Source: Diadema setosum
Taxonomy: Eukaryota; Echinodermata; Echinoidea; Diadematoida; Diadematidae
NCBI GenBank assembly: GCA_033980235.1
Contig: CM067059.1
Span: 17,804,100-17,868,099, forward strand
Length of the DNA: 64,000 nucleotides
Reading direction: 5' to 3'
Part shown: in pieces, positions 11,110 through 23,574 of the stretch
Layout: each line of letters starts with the position of its first letter
How positions within the stretch are numbered: position 1 is the first letter of the stretch
Program-made: the position numbers and the translations under genes
The notes under the pieces: generated by a model
The model's database searches: none
The model's input: only the letters and a program-made list of their open reading frames with translations
Told to the model about the DNA's origin: nothing

Positions 11110-14100
11110 GTTAGCGTCAGAAAAAAAGACTTGAAATATGCAACTAGTACTTGTCAGTCCAGAAAATGTCAGGTTAGGAAAAATCTATTAGACACTTGAT
11201 TATGTCCTCTGCAAGGATGTAAAATGGCAAATTAATGAAGCATTGCCTTACAGTGTGCTGTGAACTCCAAACAGTCTAATACTTTAAGGGTACCACCGAG
11301 CAAAGACTTTGTTTTGCTATATGCCAGATACACCATCTTTAAAGGTTTCCAAGGATGTGGAACACTTAGGAGTAGAAGGCTTAACGGTACACCACATATT
11401 CTTTCTTGGGTGTGTGTATGGCCCTTGTCACAGGGGACTTTCCTCTGAATTTGGAGAATGAAAGTCCTCCCTGCGACTGGGATCTTTTCTATATACCCCG
11501 TCAAAGGTTGACTTTCTCCAAATGCAGCAGATTGTTAGCAGACCATTCATTCAATCAACTCCGTTTGACTTGTGCAACTCATGTGCCCCGAAATAAGTAG
11601 CAAATCACACAGTATTCGTACAATATAACAATCAATGATATTTATTATGCTGCTCTCAAAGTTGTGATGGTTTACAATAATAACGTAGTACAAACTTGAG
11701 TACAGATTTCCAATTTCGCTTGATCTTGAGCATGGTTGCTCTGCTCGGTTGTTAATTCTAGAAGCCCCCCTGCTTGGTTGCTCAAGGCTGTCGACGATGC
11801 CCTGCCTTAAAAGAAAACTGTACTGACATTTTCTAATTGTCTGATAATTCTAATCTACATTTTTTGATGCCTACTACTGGAAAGAGAGGATTGTAAAACC
11901 CAGGATAAGCCTGTAATGATTTTTTGAAAAAAATGAAAACGAGCAAGCCATGGATCGATCCACACAATTTGGCCTACGTCACAGGTGCTCTTGGTGCACA
12001 ACTCCGACATTAGCAAGACGAACTACATAATGCCAATCTACTGATGAAATCTCACACGAAGTACTGCAAAAGCTGTTATTTAGTATAATTGCAATATGGA
12101 GCTATAATAAATATGTTAAACAATATCTATTAATCTTTATAAGCAATCTCTTCAACAGCTTTTTATTTAGATAAAACTTGTGGGGAAATTCCAGATATGC
12201 AAAATGAAATTGGCATCGTTATCCGAACGTGCTGCCCATAGAAGACTATGTGAAAGTAACGTTACGCATTGATGATCATGATCGAGCGATGGTTCGCCAG
12301 TTCAAACTATCTAACGTAGATGAGGGCTGAGTGAATCTAAATCCAAATGTAAATAGACTCTCTTCAACGGCACGCACGATTTACGCTTAGTGAGATGAAA
12401 ATGGTACCCAGTACACATAGACTCTGAAATACTAGAACTAGGACTAGGACTACTGAGCAGTCAAGGAGTAGGTTCTACGTGGCAGTCCCAAGTTTTGATG
12501 AGTAGGCCCTACACTCACTCACCGTCGACATTGCAGCTGTAGGCTATCAACTCGCTCTGGGCCCTATGTGCACAGCGCTAATAAGGCACAGCGTAACATT
12601 GCATACCCCTGCTGCCAGAACTTGAAGAAAGTCCAGACGAAAGTCCAGACTCCAGATCTAGATCTGGACCCTTGTCCTGCAGGCACTGTTGTTCCTGTGC
12701 TGGATTTTTCAGGTAAGGTATCTGCTTTATGGATTTCCGATGTTTTGTAGTCGAGATAAATCTCATAGTGGTGTTATTTACACCAAGGACTAATGTTAGA
12801 TCTAACAGTTTGTTTCAGTAGGCCTACTAGGACCCATATCTCGGAAGAGTGGCCTGACCACGTAGATTCTAACACAGTGTCGCCGCTTCGCGATCCCAGC
12901 GCTGGTGTAGGTATAGTGCTAGCGTACTTCCGTATCCATGTAGATATCTCAAAATTCACCTTGCCAATGGCACCAAACTCACAGGAAATACTTTATGATT
13001 CATATCCAACAGCTCACGTTAATTGGAAACAAATCGCATGTCGAGAAGCGTAAGTGTAGATGTCGACTTTCCTGTCGGCATCGCTAAAAATAATCTGCTC
13101 TACGACTATCAACACGAGTGACTGCGGCCAGGCCCTACCTACCTGCTGCGCACGCACAGACTGAAGTTAACCATTTAATATCATGAGACAAATCTTTCAA
13201 GTAATCGGGGGCAATAAATAAATTTACAAATTATTTGTGGTAAGTTGAATGAAAAATGTAGTTCCTATATCACACAAGTCACAAAAATCATTACACTTTT
13301 GAATTTAGTTCTCGCATAAATTCCCTGTTCGCACAGTACCAGTCGGCTAACTTCAGTTCTAGATTGTGCATCTTGCGTTCGCCAAGATCTCTCGCAAAGA
13401 GTGAGTTTTTTTTTTGAGTGACGACTTGAAAGTCGACGTCAATATTGATACTTCTCGATTACTGATTTCGTTCAAATATAAGAGAATACTTTGAAATATG
13501 CTATGAAGTATATCCTGTAATTTTGGTGCGATTTGGTTTAGTGAAATTTGATATATCTACATGGATAGAACAGTACACAAGCGCCGCCTGCTAGCTAAAT
13601 TGGGCCTAAGCGTCGTCTGCTACTCGATACGCATTAACGCACGCGTATGCGAGCACTTGTAATCAGTAATAGTGAGAGCACCTGTGACATCATAACATCC
13701 GGGCTCGTCAGCTCATTAGCATAATTCTCATCTAAAAAGTTCCATTTTTAACATTAAATTACGGACTTAATCGTTATGAAATTTTGATTCTGTTTGCACC
13801 GCTGGGTCTTTTAGAATTAAAAGAACAACATATAAAAAAATAAAAAACCGATAAAATGCCCTTTTAAGTAGCGGGTCGTCTCCCCTTTCTGGTCATTTCG
13901 TTGGCTTCCCAACTTCGGTCCTTGTCTGAACCCAAACTTTTGGTCCTCTCTAGAACCCCAAACTGTGGCTCTCTCTGGAACCCTAAACACCAACAGTTGT
14001 TGGGGTTTAAACTCAAATCCTCCTAGATTCTCTTCTGGACGATCAGGCTGTCCAAGCCGAAATGCAACAATCCCTGAATCACACTGATTCCAAGTAACAC

Positions 14101-14250
14101 TCTGCTACTTCGCAATCTCGAAGTACCGTAGCTGGGTCCTGAATGTTCCGTAAATTATATGGCATCTGAATTTTGCGCCTAAACATGAGTATTTATACAT
14201 TTGTTGGACCATAGGTCTCCATGTAAAATAAATTAGGCAAAAAAAAAAAA
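11110..14250. other. Start of the 42-kb MTR intron, mostly unassigned
   Basis: No coding region is recognised. Small inverted words (ttaagggtaccacc at about 11284 and ttaacggtacaccac at about 11381) may be a MITE remnant. An 18-base palindrome lies at 12651-12668. Stretches around 12.4-13.2 kb and 13.6-13.7 kb are somewhat richer in CpG than their surroundings, but I see no splice-bounded exon in them. Confidence 0.45.
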
Positions 14251-14908
14251 TGGTTTGTTTGCCCTTCGCGACCGACCGAAAATCAGGGAAATTTCGGGTC
14301 GGGTTTTTTATTTTTTTTTTTTTGCTCTTTCAAGTTTATTTTTTTTAAAAGTTGATATTTGTCCGCGATACTACCCTGTCATGATCCTGAATGCTACAGT
14401 CCGCAGCCCCATTACGCTATGCGTATGGGGCTGCTGGTCGTAGTTAGCTACCGTACCGGCCGCAGCGCAGCGCAGCTCGACTGCCAAGATGGCTACTTTT
14501 GCAGCATCCGTTACCAGCTGTCATGGCTCCAAAACTGTTTGGAGTTCAGTTGCCAGCATCTCACTGGAAGGTACTGTTTTGGAGCTGTTTGCAAAATTTA
14601 ACAAAGATGAACGTTATAAGTGTTTGTCAGTGAGTGTTTCTGCCTTGCTTACCGGCACCTACCTTACCTACTTACCTACTTACCTACCTACTGGCAAGAC
14701 GTAAATTTGAATGAATCCCTTGGAGTTTTTTGCGCCACATCCTGTACAAAGTTGAACTAGAATTTGAAGTATTGCCAGAAGGATGAGTGTATTACGAGAT
14801 GCCCTGCCAAAGTTACAAAATTGCATGGGTAAAAAGGGTATTAAAAAAAAAAAAAAAAACGACCTACCGACCCTCTTGGGTTTTGACAATTAAGGGCAAA
14901 CAAACACT
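14251..14908. mobile_element. MITE with GTTTGTTTGCCCTT ends
   Basis: The left end gtttgtttgcccttcgcgac and the right end aattaagggcaaacaaac are inverted copies, followed inward by inverted 'gaccgaccga' and 'cgacctaccgaccct' blocks. The outer flanks are A-rich (left) and T-rich (right). The interior contains a short run of ttacctac repeats (14660-14695). No transposase frame is present. The family is unidentified and the exact ends are approximate. Confidence 0.6.
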
Positions 14909-14971
14909 TTTTTTTTTGGCCTTAACTGAAGTGATTTCCTAGAAAGTTGTTACAGAAGTCCTGCCCCCTTT

Positions 14972-16228
14972 TTGTCTCGCCCACCGGAGGTGAAGGCGAG
15001 ACTAAGGGATCCAAATGGCGTCCGTCCGTCGTCCGTCCGTCGTCCGTCACAAATGTTATAAGTTTACCTGCAAGACTCTCTTATGATGCATAACTTGGCA
15101 ACTGTTATAGCAATGGCAGCCACACTTGGGTGATAGAAGCACCAGGGGTATCTTCATGTTATGGTGTTGTCGGAGATCATGTGATGATGTCAAAGGTCAT
15201 TTGAGGTCATATATTAAAGAGTATGTGCAAGACTCTCTTTTCTATGTTAAAGTTTACCTGCAAGACTCTCTTTTGACATATAACTTCACATAAGTTGCTT
15301 GGATTACAACCTAACTTGGGTCATAGATGCACTGGGGGTACCTTCATGTTATGGTGCCGTTGGAGGTCATAGGATAAGGTCAAAGGTCATTTGAGGTCAT
15401 ACATTAAATTTTACTTGCAAGACTCTCTTATCACACGTAACTCGACACATGTTGCTACAATGGCAATCAAACTTGGGTGATGGATGCACTTGGGGTACCT
15501 TCATGTTATGGTGCCGTAAGAGGTCACATGATAAGGTCAAAGGTCATTTGAGGTCATACGTTAAAGTTTACTTGCAAGACTCTCTTATCACACGTAACTC
15601 AGCACATGTTGCTACAATGGCAATCAAACTTGGGTGATGGCAGATGTCTCTTGGGAAGTTGAAGGTTACCACAAGGTCAAAGGTCACAGACAGGGGTCAA
15701 CGAACTTTTAGGGCCCAATGTTAAGTTTTCAGGGCGCATTTCGTTTATGGCTCATAACTTTTGATCCCTTTGTCCGTTTGTGACCAAACTTGGATGGAAG
15801 ATGTCCCTTGGGGAGGTGAAGGTCGTCACAAGGTCAAAGGTCACAGACAGGGGTCAACAAACTTTCAGGGCCCAATGTTATGTTTTTAGGGCGCGTTTTG
15901 ATTGTGGCTCATAACTTTTGATCCCTGTGTCCATTTGTGACCAGACTTGGATGGTAGATGTCCCTTGGGGAGTTAAAACTCATCACAAGGTCAAAGGTCA
16001 CAGAAAGGGGTCAACAAATTTTTAGGGCCCAATGTTAAGTTTTTATGGCGCGTTTCGATTATGGCTCATTACTTTTGATCCCTTTGTCCGTTTGTGACCA
16101 AACTTGGATGGTAAATGTCCCTTGGGGTGTTGATGGTCACCACAAGGTCAAAGGTCATAAGCAGGTCAATTAACTTCTGGGAGTTATAAAAAGTATTAAT
16201 TCCTTCTACACGAATGGGCGAGACACAA
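14972..16228 (+). mobile_element. Minisatellite-cored element, family C
   Basis: The left end is ttgtctcgcccaccggaggt. Its gtctcgcc pairs with ggcgagac 13 bases further on to make a terminal hairpin. Next comes gtccgtccgtcgtccgtccg (CCGT box), and then two cores: about 150-bp repeats with 'caagactctctta' and 'ggtcatttgaggtcat' (15055-15640), and about 160-bp repeats with 'acaaggtcaaaggtcacag' (15660-16170). The right end tgggcgagacacaa is inverted to the left end. Perfect AGGTCAAAGGTCA direct repeats occur several times. No protein is encoded. Confidence 0.7.
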
Positions 16229-16894
16229 TTTGGCACTTGCCTTGTCTTATTGGCTGGAGTTTTCTGCCTGTCAAAACTTTCTTGAGTATCTCATTTTGCA
16301 TTGGTCAAGCCTCTGCTTGACGTCATCACTTCCTGTCCACGGAAACCCAAAATTCTTTGAAATGGTCCTGTTTTGACCTAGCTAGAAACTTGTGTTTGAC
16401 GTCGTGAATGACGTCCACATACCAGATAGTATGTGGCATACTATCAGGGATACCCTTTCCTCGTATCTCAATGTCACATAGAGTCTACTCATCCTAAAAA
16501 CATTCAATTCCAAAACACTGTCTTTTACTTTCCTTGTGCATCACAAAATCTCCTTATATGGTTATGTTGATGCACGCCTTTGTCTTTAAAGCTGCACTTC
16601 TTTTGTAACAACTGCGATAACATCAATTTCTTACATGATCTACATGATGAACATTAATAAAATGAGACAAATTATTACGTGACAAATGTGAAATATGTCA
16701 TATCATGACAGCCCTAAAAAGGGCCTACCCACTTTGACGTTTTGGTATTAAAGCATGTTCTTACCATTTTCAAGAGAATTAGTAAAATCTGGCTTACACA
16801 CATACACACATACCCAAGGAAGAATGCATTGTGTACCTTTAAGCCTTTCACTACTAAACTTTCTACCACCATGAAACCTTCAAAGAATTTATCA

Positions 16895-17760
16895 CCTGCC
16901 TCTACAGTATGTCCCCAAAAAAATTACAATCAGATTTTTGCATTGATCACACCCAATATGATTAAACTGTCTAAATGCATTAAAATATAGGGCATTAAAA
17001 TATAACATCTTTGCTCTATTTTGCAGAAAACCCCATTCAATTTGGTTAAAGGGTGTGTACAGTTCTGGTCGAGGTGAGGATTTAGCTTTTAACGTTTTGC
17101 GAGATATTCAGAAACCACTCTATGAAATGTCAAAGAGCATGCAGTTCTAAGGGGTATCAAAAGTTTATTTGATGAAAAGCGGTTTTGAAATGGCCGAGAT
17201 ATCCAAAAACAAGGTGAAACAAAGAGATCCTAAATAAAGTTGTGGCATGTCGCCTTTTATTATTAGCACTTTTTTGGATATCTCGGCCATTTGAAAACCA
17301 ATTTTCATCAAATAAACATTGAATCCTTCTTGAAATTATATGCTCTTTCATATTTCATAAGAGGCTTTTCATTATCTCATTTAGGAATGTTCAAAACATG
17401 AATCCCCACCTCAACCAGTACTGTACAGTCCCTTTAAGCGGTCACAGAGAAATGTGGATTGTTGTAAAGCATGTCATGAGTCTGATTCTTGCAAGTTTAG
17501 CACTTGGATGCTCTTGTGTGTGAACACAATAGACAGAACTTGGAGGGAAGAGATTCTTGACATGCTCTACAAAATTCCTCATTTCTCTTTGACCACTGAA
17601 GCAAATTGAATGGGGTTTTCTGTAAAATGTGGGAAATAAGTTATAGTTTCGTATCCTGAAATTGTATTTGGATTGATTCACTATTTTTAAAGTTATCATT
17701 GCGGAGGGTCCCGTTGTAATTTTTTTTTAGGACATATGGTACAGGGAGCAAATGTTCCAG
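16895..17760. repeat. Large inverted (foldback) structure containing a MITE
   Basis: Two pairs of inverted segments nest around the TTAA element at 17050-17433. cagaaaaccccattcaattt at about 17025 pairs with aaattgaatggggttttctg at about 17602. The block acagtatgtccccaaaaaaa at about 16905 resembles the complement of ttttttttaggacatatggt at about 17724. A whole foldback element may have existed before the MITE landed in its centre. The ends are not defined. Confidence 0.5.
17050..17433. mobile_element. TTAA-flanked foldback MITE
   Basis: The 384-bp element lies between TTAA copies at 17046-17049 and 17434-17437. The ends agggtgtgtacagttctggt and accagtactgtacagtccct are inverted, and the arms continue inward: gaaatggccgagatatccaa at about 17186 pairs with ggatatctcggccatttgaa at about 17275. 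Almost the whole element can fold into one hairpin. There is no coding capacity; the TTAA points to piggyBac- or Kolobok-type mobilisation. Confidence 0.8.
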
Positions 17761-18519
17761 GATACAAGAAGACAACAGTGAGCCAAGATGAAGGCCATAC
17801 TTGTCAAAAATCTCATCTTTCTCAAAAGGAGTAGAGACGCACGGTTCATCCCTTGTGGACTGGTGCTTAATGCACCTGTCCATTCCAGATGGACAACAGC
17901 TGTACTTCATTAATCAATTGCCAATTTATAAAGAGAAAATGGCTGTGAGGTACCACATAATATGATATACTATCCACAGTTCAGAGTTACATATTTTATT
18001 TATTCAACCACCTCCATATTTCAAATGCTTTGTCGATCATGGAATTCAAAATTGGATTTTTGATTTTACCGATCAATAGAGAATGAAAGTAAATACAACA
18101 AATCTGAACCTTGCTCCCTCAGATACATCAGTGCTACTTTCATGGCATGGAATGGGAACTCACTGCATTTTTCGTGGCATGAAACTTCCACAAATTGCCA
18201 CTGGTGTTCAATGCATTGGTGTAGAATTGAGCGCGTTTTTGCATAAGTTTCATGCACGCAAAAATTTCTGAAAAATGATATTCGGCATTTATATCATGAA
18301 AATTAAAGAAATTCCAGGTTTCCTACGCTAATATCAAAGAGTAGGTTCTGAGGGATCATCTCTCCAAATTTAGTGCTTTTTTATGCTCCATGTAACGGTA
18401 ATTTCACTATACAACCTGACTACAGGCTGCTATCTTACAACCTCTTATCAGCCAAAATGTACATCATGTGAAGAACTCCAAACATTGCATTGACCAGGTC
18501 CGTCAAATGACAACCTCAG

Positions 18520-20260
18520 ATAGTGACCTCTTCATCGGCTTTTAATGTTGAATCACTGTTAGCATGTGTGCCAGTGAAGGATGTGTGCCCTACCATCCCA
18601 AAGAGACTTGAATCTGACAAAACTCTATCAGGCAGAAACAAGATGTCTCCATCAGAGATCCATTACTTGCTCGGGATGTGCCTCGATTCCACTGCTTTAG
18701 ATTGAGAGACACTTTCTACCACCAAACGTTAGGATCCGTGATGGAATCTCCGTTGTCCCCGATTATCGCAAATTGTTCATGGAATCCTCTGCAGAGAACA
18801 GCACTTCAGATAGTCTCCCTCCAACCCAAGATGTGGCTCAAGCCCTGTGTTAACAGACCTTACCCCAACAACGTTTGGAAAACAGAATTCCCCGCCTCAG
18901 GCAATGAAACTGCAGTGAAGAACAAAGGTTACTATTTCAACAGACAGACACCAAAAACCTATGAAGGGGGTGTCTCCACAAATGCGACTACCCCATCCAC
19001 CGGCCAGAGCATCCTCTTGTTCTAGGTTGTTCACATACAAAATGTGGTTACAGTCGCTGATCTCACTACATAGAGATCAGTGGTTACAATCCATGCACGT
19101 GATGTGCATGCGACATCTCTATCATTCTCTGTCTGCAATGTTGCGCATGCATGTTGAGTGTATTAGAGAAATGTAACCGCGGTTGCATTCTAATAGAAGG
19201 GTTGTCGGGGAAATGTTGGGGTACTTTCAGGGTAATTACTCCAGCTGGCTACAGTAGAATTTGGCAAAAGTTACCATGACACCATCCGAGCAACATTTTG
19301 CAGGGACCATTTTAACAGGCAGGGTAAAAAAAAAAAAAAAAAAAATAATAATCTTGAAGTTACCCAGATGTTGTCACATTAACTCTGATTTGAAAGGCTG
19401 TTTTAAAATTAAGCTTTTGATGTGTGGATGACACCTCAGTGGTTTGGCAGCATGGTGCCTGGAAAATTAACTACCAGGTAACTTTTTAAAGCACCTCAAC
19501 TTTAAACACTATCCATCAAGTTCACCATGGAATTTGAGAACCAAGGAGCTATCTCCTTTCTTGATACTAAGATCACGAGGATGGCACATGGAGCCCTTTC
19601 CTACCAGGTTTATCATAAACCTACTCTTTCAGACCAGAATCTGACCTACCATTCATAGTACCACCTCTCCGTTTTGAGATCCATCAACAAGACATTGGTC
19701 AAGCGAGTCTATGATGCCAAAGACCAAGCCCACCTACCTGGGGAACAAAAGCATATCAAGCAGGTGTCAATATGCAACAATTATCCCCCACACAAGATTT
19801 CCACTGAGATTATGTCATTGCAGAACAAAAGTGGAACCCAGCCAAAGTCAGGAGTGGTCCTCCCATACCTTGGAGCAGTCCTTGCAAGATCCAGGGGATT
19901 ATGAGAAAAGCCAACTTTGAAGTTCATCACAGGTCTTCAACTAAACTTCATTCAATCCTCACCACACACACGGACAAATGACACTCCAAGAACCTTCCTG
20001 GAGTCTACTGCATTCCCTGTGAATGTGGTAAAGTATACATCCCACATCTCAATCATCAGAGTACATGAAAGTATACATCAGAGAGACAGGCCAGTCCTTT
20101 GCGATCCAGTAAAAGCATCCGGAGCGCCAGCCCTATAATTGACGAGACGAACGGAACAATTCTGCAATCATCCACCATGCTCATACATGTAAACATATGA
20201 ATCTAAGAGCTGAAAGCATTCAAGTCCCCAACTGGAAGCAATGATGAGGCAGAGAAGCTT
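18520..20260 (+). pseudogene. Penelope-like retroelement remnant (RT and GIY-YIG)
   Basis: The pieces come in Penelope order on the + strand. 'FNVESLLACVPVKDV' and 'LRDTFYHQTLGSVMESPLSP' (18541-18770) match the RT segment whose usual form is 'F.Q..G.aMGspvSP'. 'VDDTSVVWQHG' at 19424-19456 is the catalytic motif C. 'ISFLDTKITRMAHGALSYQV' (about 19550-19610) and 'VYHKPT' match the segment after the palm. 'VVLPYLGAV' near 19860 and 'VYCIPCECGKVYI' near 20005-20040 match the start of the C-terminal GIY-YIG endonuclease. Many stops and frameshifts occur, and a stretch at about 18970-19410 between motifs B and C looks like inserted DNA. The copy is dead. Confidence 0.75.
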
Positions 20261-20864
20261 TAATTGGCGATTGAGGTACATGATACCATCAGCCAGGACA
20301 GTGTTCTCCATCTTAGCAATATCTGGCTAACCCTACTTGACATACATACAGGATGATTTACACCTGTTAGCTCTCACACAATGGTGGTCATCTACTGTAT
20401 CTGGTTACAGTTACATATACATTGTATGTGTAGATACCCTAAACACTGAGTGCAGCCAACCATGACAATCCCCACACACAGAGGAAGTAACTATGTTGCA
20501 CTCTAACATGACATCCTTACCTACTGCGACCAATAATTTAGCAAATCAGAAACTTTCCCTCCAAGGAAATTCAAATCCCTCGGAGCCTTCATGAGGGTAT
20601 ATTAAACTGGATTTTTCTTTGTTTTAGTAAGTTTTTAAATGATATGCATAACAAATGTGGCAATGACTACCTTTAGTAGTTGATTATATTTTTGTTTGGG
20701 GGGGGGGTTTTCTCAGAAAATAACCGTTTGAGTGTGACTTTATCTGTAAAGATAGAGACGTAAATATTCATCACTGAATGAAGCACCTTTGAACAACAAC
20801 AACAACAACAAATTACACGTTCTCTTGAAAACGGTAAGAACATGCTTAGGCTACGGTCACAACC

Positions 20865-21110
20865 CCAATAATCAGCCTGCGCTGCGGCCTGGTAGCAAGT
20901 TTTCAGCCAATTTCAGCTGGGCACCAACTGGCAACCCATGGGGCACCACTGATTTTTAAGGCATTACTCAGTTGCCGCTGAAAGTTTACCACAGTCGGGA
21001 GGTCTCAGGTTCTAAGCCAGATGGAAACCCATTTTCTTTGCTCAATTTTTCACTAATAAATTACATTTATATCTGGCCAGTTTTCCTTTGTTTGCATTTA
21101 TTACATACTC
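20865..21110 (+). repeat. tRNA-derived SINE-like repeat, copy 1
   Basis: The segment contains gggaggtctcaggttctaag, a decayed tRNA B-box region, followed by cccattttctttgctcaatt and then an 'atatctggccagttttcctt' tail. The same sequence recurs 300 bases downstream with a better B box, so the two are copies of one short RNA polymerase III-type retroposon. The left limit is uncertain. Confidence 0.5.
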
Positions 21111-21264
21111 AAAAATCTGCATAACTTCGGTGATCCTTTGCATTTATCCATAAGTTTTGTACACACACACATACACGCACCCACTACAATAGCTTCTGAC
21201 CACATGAGCATTGAGAATTAAGGGTTTCTGGGACAAACAATAGTGTATTAGGGTTTTCTATTTA

Positions 21265-21410
21265 ACAGTCGTTATGTCGGTAGAGCGCTGGGTTATAAAT
21301 CCGGGGTCTCGGGTTCAAATCCCCATGGAACCCCATTTTCTTTGCTCAATTTTTCGCTAATATCTGGTCAGTTTCCCTTTGTTTGCATTAATTATTTAAA
21401 ATTTTGGCAA
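21265..21410 (+). repeat. tRNA-derived SINE-like repeat, copy 2
   Basis: tcggtagagcgctggg resembles the D-arm side of a tRNA. After 'ttataaatccggggtct' comes cgggttcaaatccccatgg, a perfect GGTTCAAATCC B box in its T-stem. The downstream body (cccattttctttgctcaatt, atatctggtcagtttccctt) is shared with the copy at 20865-21110. It is not a functional tRNA because the acceptor stem is missing. I call it a SINE-like retroposon. Confidence 0.6.
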
Positions 21411-23100
21411 AGATGGTGCACTTTTCACTCACTGTCCAAAATAAGATTGGTGTCCGGGCAGCAACTGTCTGGGCATCGACCTAATTGAGCGGTTGCCGTC
21501 AATCAATTTAGGAACCAAAAATAATGACAATAATAAAAATGACAATGAAAATAGCAAAAGCACAGAATAAAACCAAGGAACTAGAGGGGGAAAGGAGCCA
21601 GGGTTATCTGGAAGAGGCAGGGGGAGAGACAAGGAAACCCCCACCACTTTTTGTCTCTGAAAGAAGAAACAGATAACTGCAGCTTCTAGTTGACACTTGC
21701 AGAGGTAGATGTAGCCCACACAGAAGACTAGGCTGGGGGGACAGAGGGGGTGTGGGGGGACAGAGACAGGCCCTTTAGGGCGGATGAGATGAAAACTAAA
21801 CGTTTGAGTTATGTTTACGGTAAAGTTATCGTATACATTTTCGCGAGATGTTGTTTTCGCGAATTGACACAGAGGCCAGCAACAGCGCACTTACCACCTT
21901 AGCACATGGCAACATTTTCATGTGTTTTAACTACATGGTCCAACTGAGATTCATGAAATTCATGAAAATTAAACCCTCTTGAAAATAACAGCTTAAGGCT
22001 GGTTGCTGTAACATTCTTAACCAGCTTAAAATGCTGGTTGCTGTAACATTCTGTTCATGTACAATTCAATTCAAGAAAAGAGTTGACACCTCAGGGCCTC
22101 ATTTCAATGCGTAGCCTGTATGGTTCATCCAGGTCACGACTAACGTTATACCCATTCCTTCTCAAGCCACAGCTGCCTTGTTTTCATCTTCACTTTCATT
22201 TTTCAATTTATTTAACAAACAAAAAATATCCCTTTTCAGCTCCCCCCCCCTTACGTGGTTTTCTGTGATGGTGTGTTCGCCTCGTGCTCGGGGTTGCTGA
22301 GGGGTATAAGAGGAGTAGTGGCAATGCCACTGTGACGGCTATGCTCCTATACTGTATGGAGTCCATGGGGCATACAATGATCTTTGTATTTCAACTGAAC
22401 TTTAGCTAAACATAGTACTAATATTCTGTGCACTCGACCCGTTGTGCGCTCTGTACGATGGGTGCACCTCCCTGGTGGGTGCGTTTCTCACTATGGTGTC
22501 GTTTTTGTTTTTGTTGCTTTTTTTCCCCCTTCGCGACTTTGGCGAGTGGGGGCGTTCCATTCCTGCGGACGCTGCTTATGATGATCAATGATCGAGCAAA
22601 AAAGTCAATACCATTTTTTTTTTCACTGATCTCATCTCGTTCTCATTCTGTCTGCAAACTAGAAATGAATAGAAAAAAATGAACACTTATGTATATATGG
22701 AATAATCTTCAGTTACGTTAAGCAGATATTTTGTTTCATTCTCTTCAATTTGAGTATAACTTTGTTTGATGTATTGTAATGGTAGGGATGGGGTTGAAGA
22801 AAGCTTATGATGAGGTGATATTCGGGAAAGCTGGTAGTATTAATCAGTTATACGCTTATTATCTAAACTCTCTTATGAGATGTTCTGTATTTGTTATTTG
22901 TTTTTCTTTGTTCTTCTCTGATTTCTTTTCCATTTTTCTCCTTCATGACATTCCCAGCGAACAAATTATAGAATTGATTTCTACATCGTAGTTTGTCTAT
23001 TATGACTTGTGAAGATATTACACTTATTGTTTAATTATGGCTAATAGGCACTCACTGTTAATATCAGAAACTACAGTGTAGGTGTATACAGTAAACACTA
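21411..23100. other. Unassigned intron DNA
   Basis: I see no supported gene. A short direct repeat, 'ggttgctgtaacattct', occurs at about 21999 and 22036. The 153-residue open frame at 21429-21890 on the minus strand is low-complexity and has no motif. Sequence from about 22.1 kb is T-rich and may be old transposon DNA. Confidence 0.4.
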
Positions 23101-23574
23101 CAGTTCTATTCGTGTCTCCCTTCGTTTCTCTCCTTCTCTCCTGACCCCCAAATAACCTATAAAAATTTATATTGATTGTTTGAATTATGCACGTGAATAT
23201 ATCTCGTATGAAATTGATATTTTTTGAATATCATTCAAGGGAGCTCACTCGCTCAAATGCAGTCTGTTGTTAATCCATGCTGATATTATTGCTTATGCCT
23301 CGTTTTGTCTTGGCAGAGCAGACGCAGGTCACGGACGCGTGTGCCCAACTTGATATCATCGGCTATGTCTTGTCTGCGTCCTTGTTGTTTCCTGTGTCTT
23401 GTATGTGTCTCATGTCTATGTTTCATGTGTGTGTTTCTTGTATGTGTTTCATGTTTGTGTGTATGCGTTTCTCTTTCTCTTCTTCCAGGTCTGTACATTC
23501 CCACATAACTACAATCTCCAGGTCTAGGTCTAAGTGGAACTCTTGTCGATTCCGGTGTGATTTTCTTTATACTT

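Noticed and set aside
12651..12668. 18-base perfect palindrome tccagatctagatctgga
   Set aside because: Isolated, with no flanking duplication or repeat family; palindromes of this length occur by chance in AT-rich introns.
21265..21345. Possible tRNA gene
   Set aside because: B box is perfect but the acceptor stem does not pair and a second decayed copy with the same non-tRNA tail lies 300 bases away, so it is a SINE-like retroposon.
21429..21890. 153-residue open frame on the minus strand
   Set aside because: Low-complexity Leu/Pro/Ser/Phe-rich sequence with no motif, no splice context and no neighbouring gene; chance frame in pyrimidine-rich DNA.
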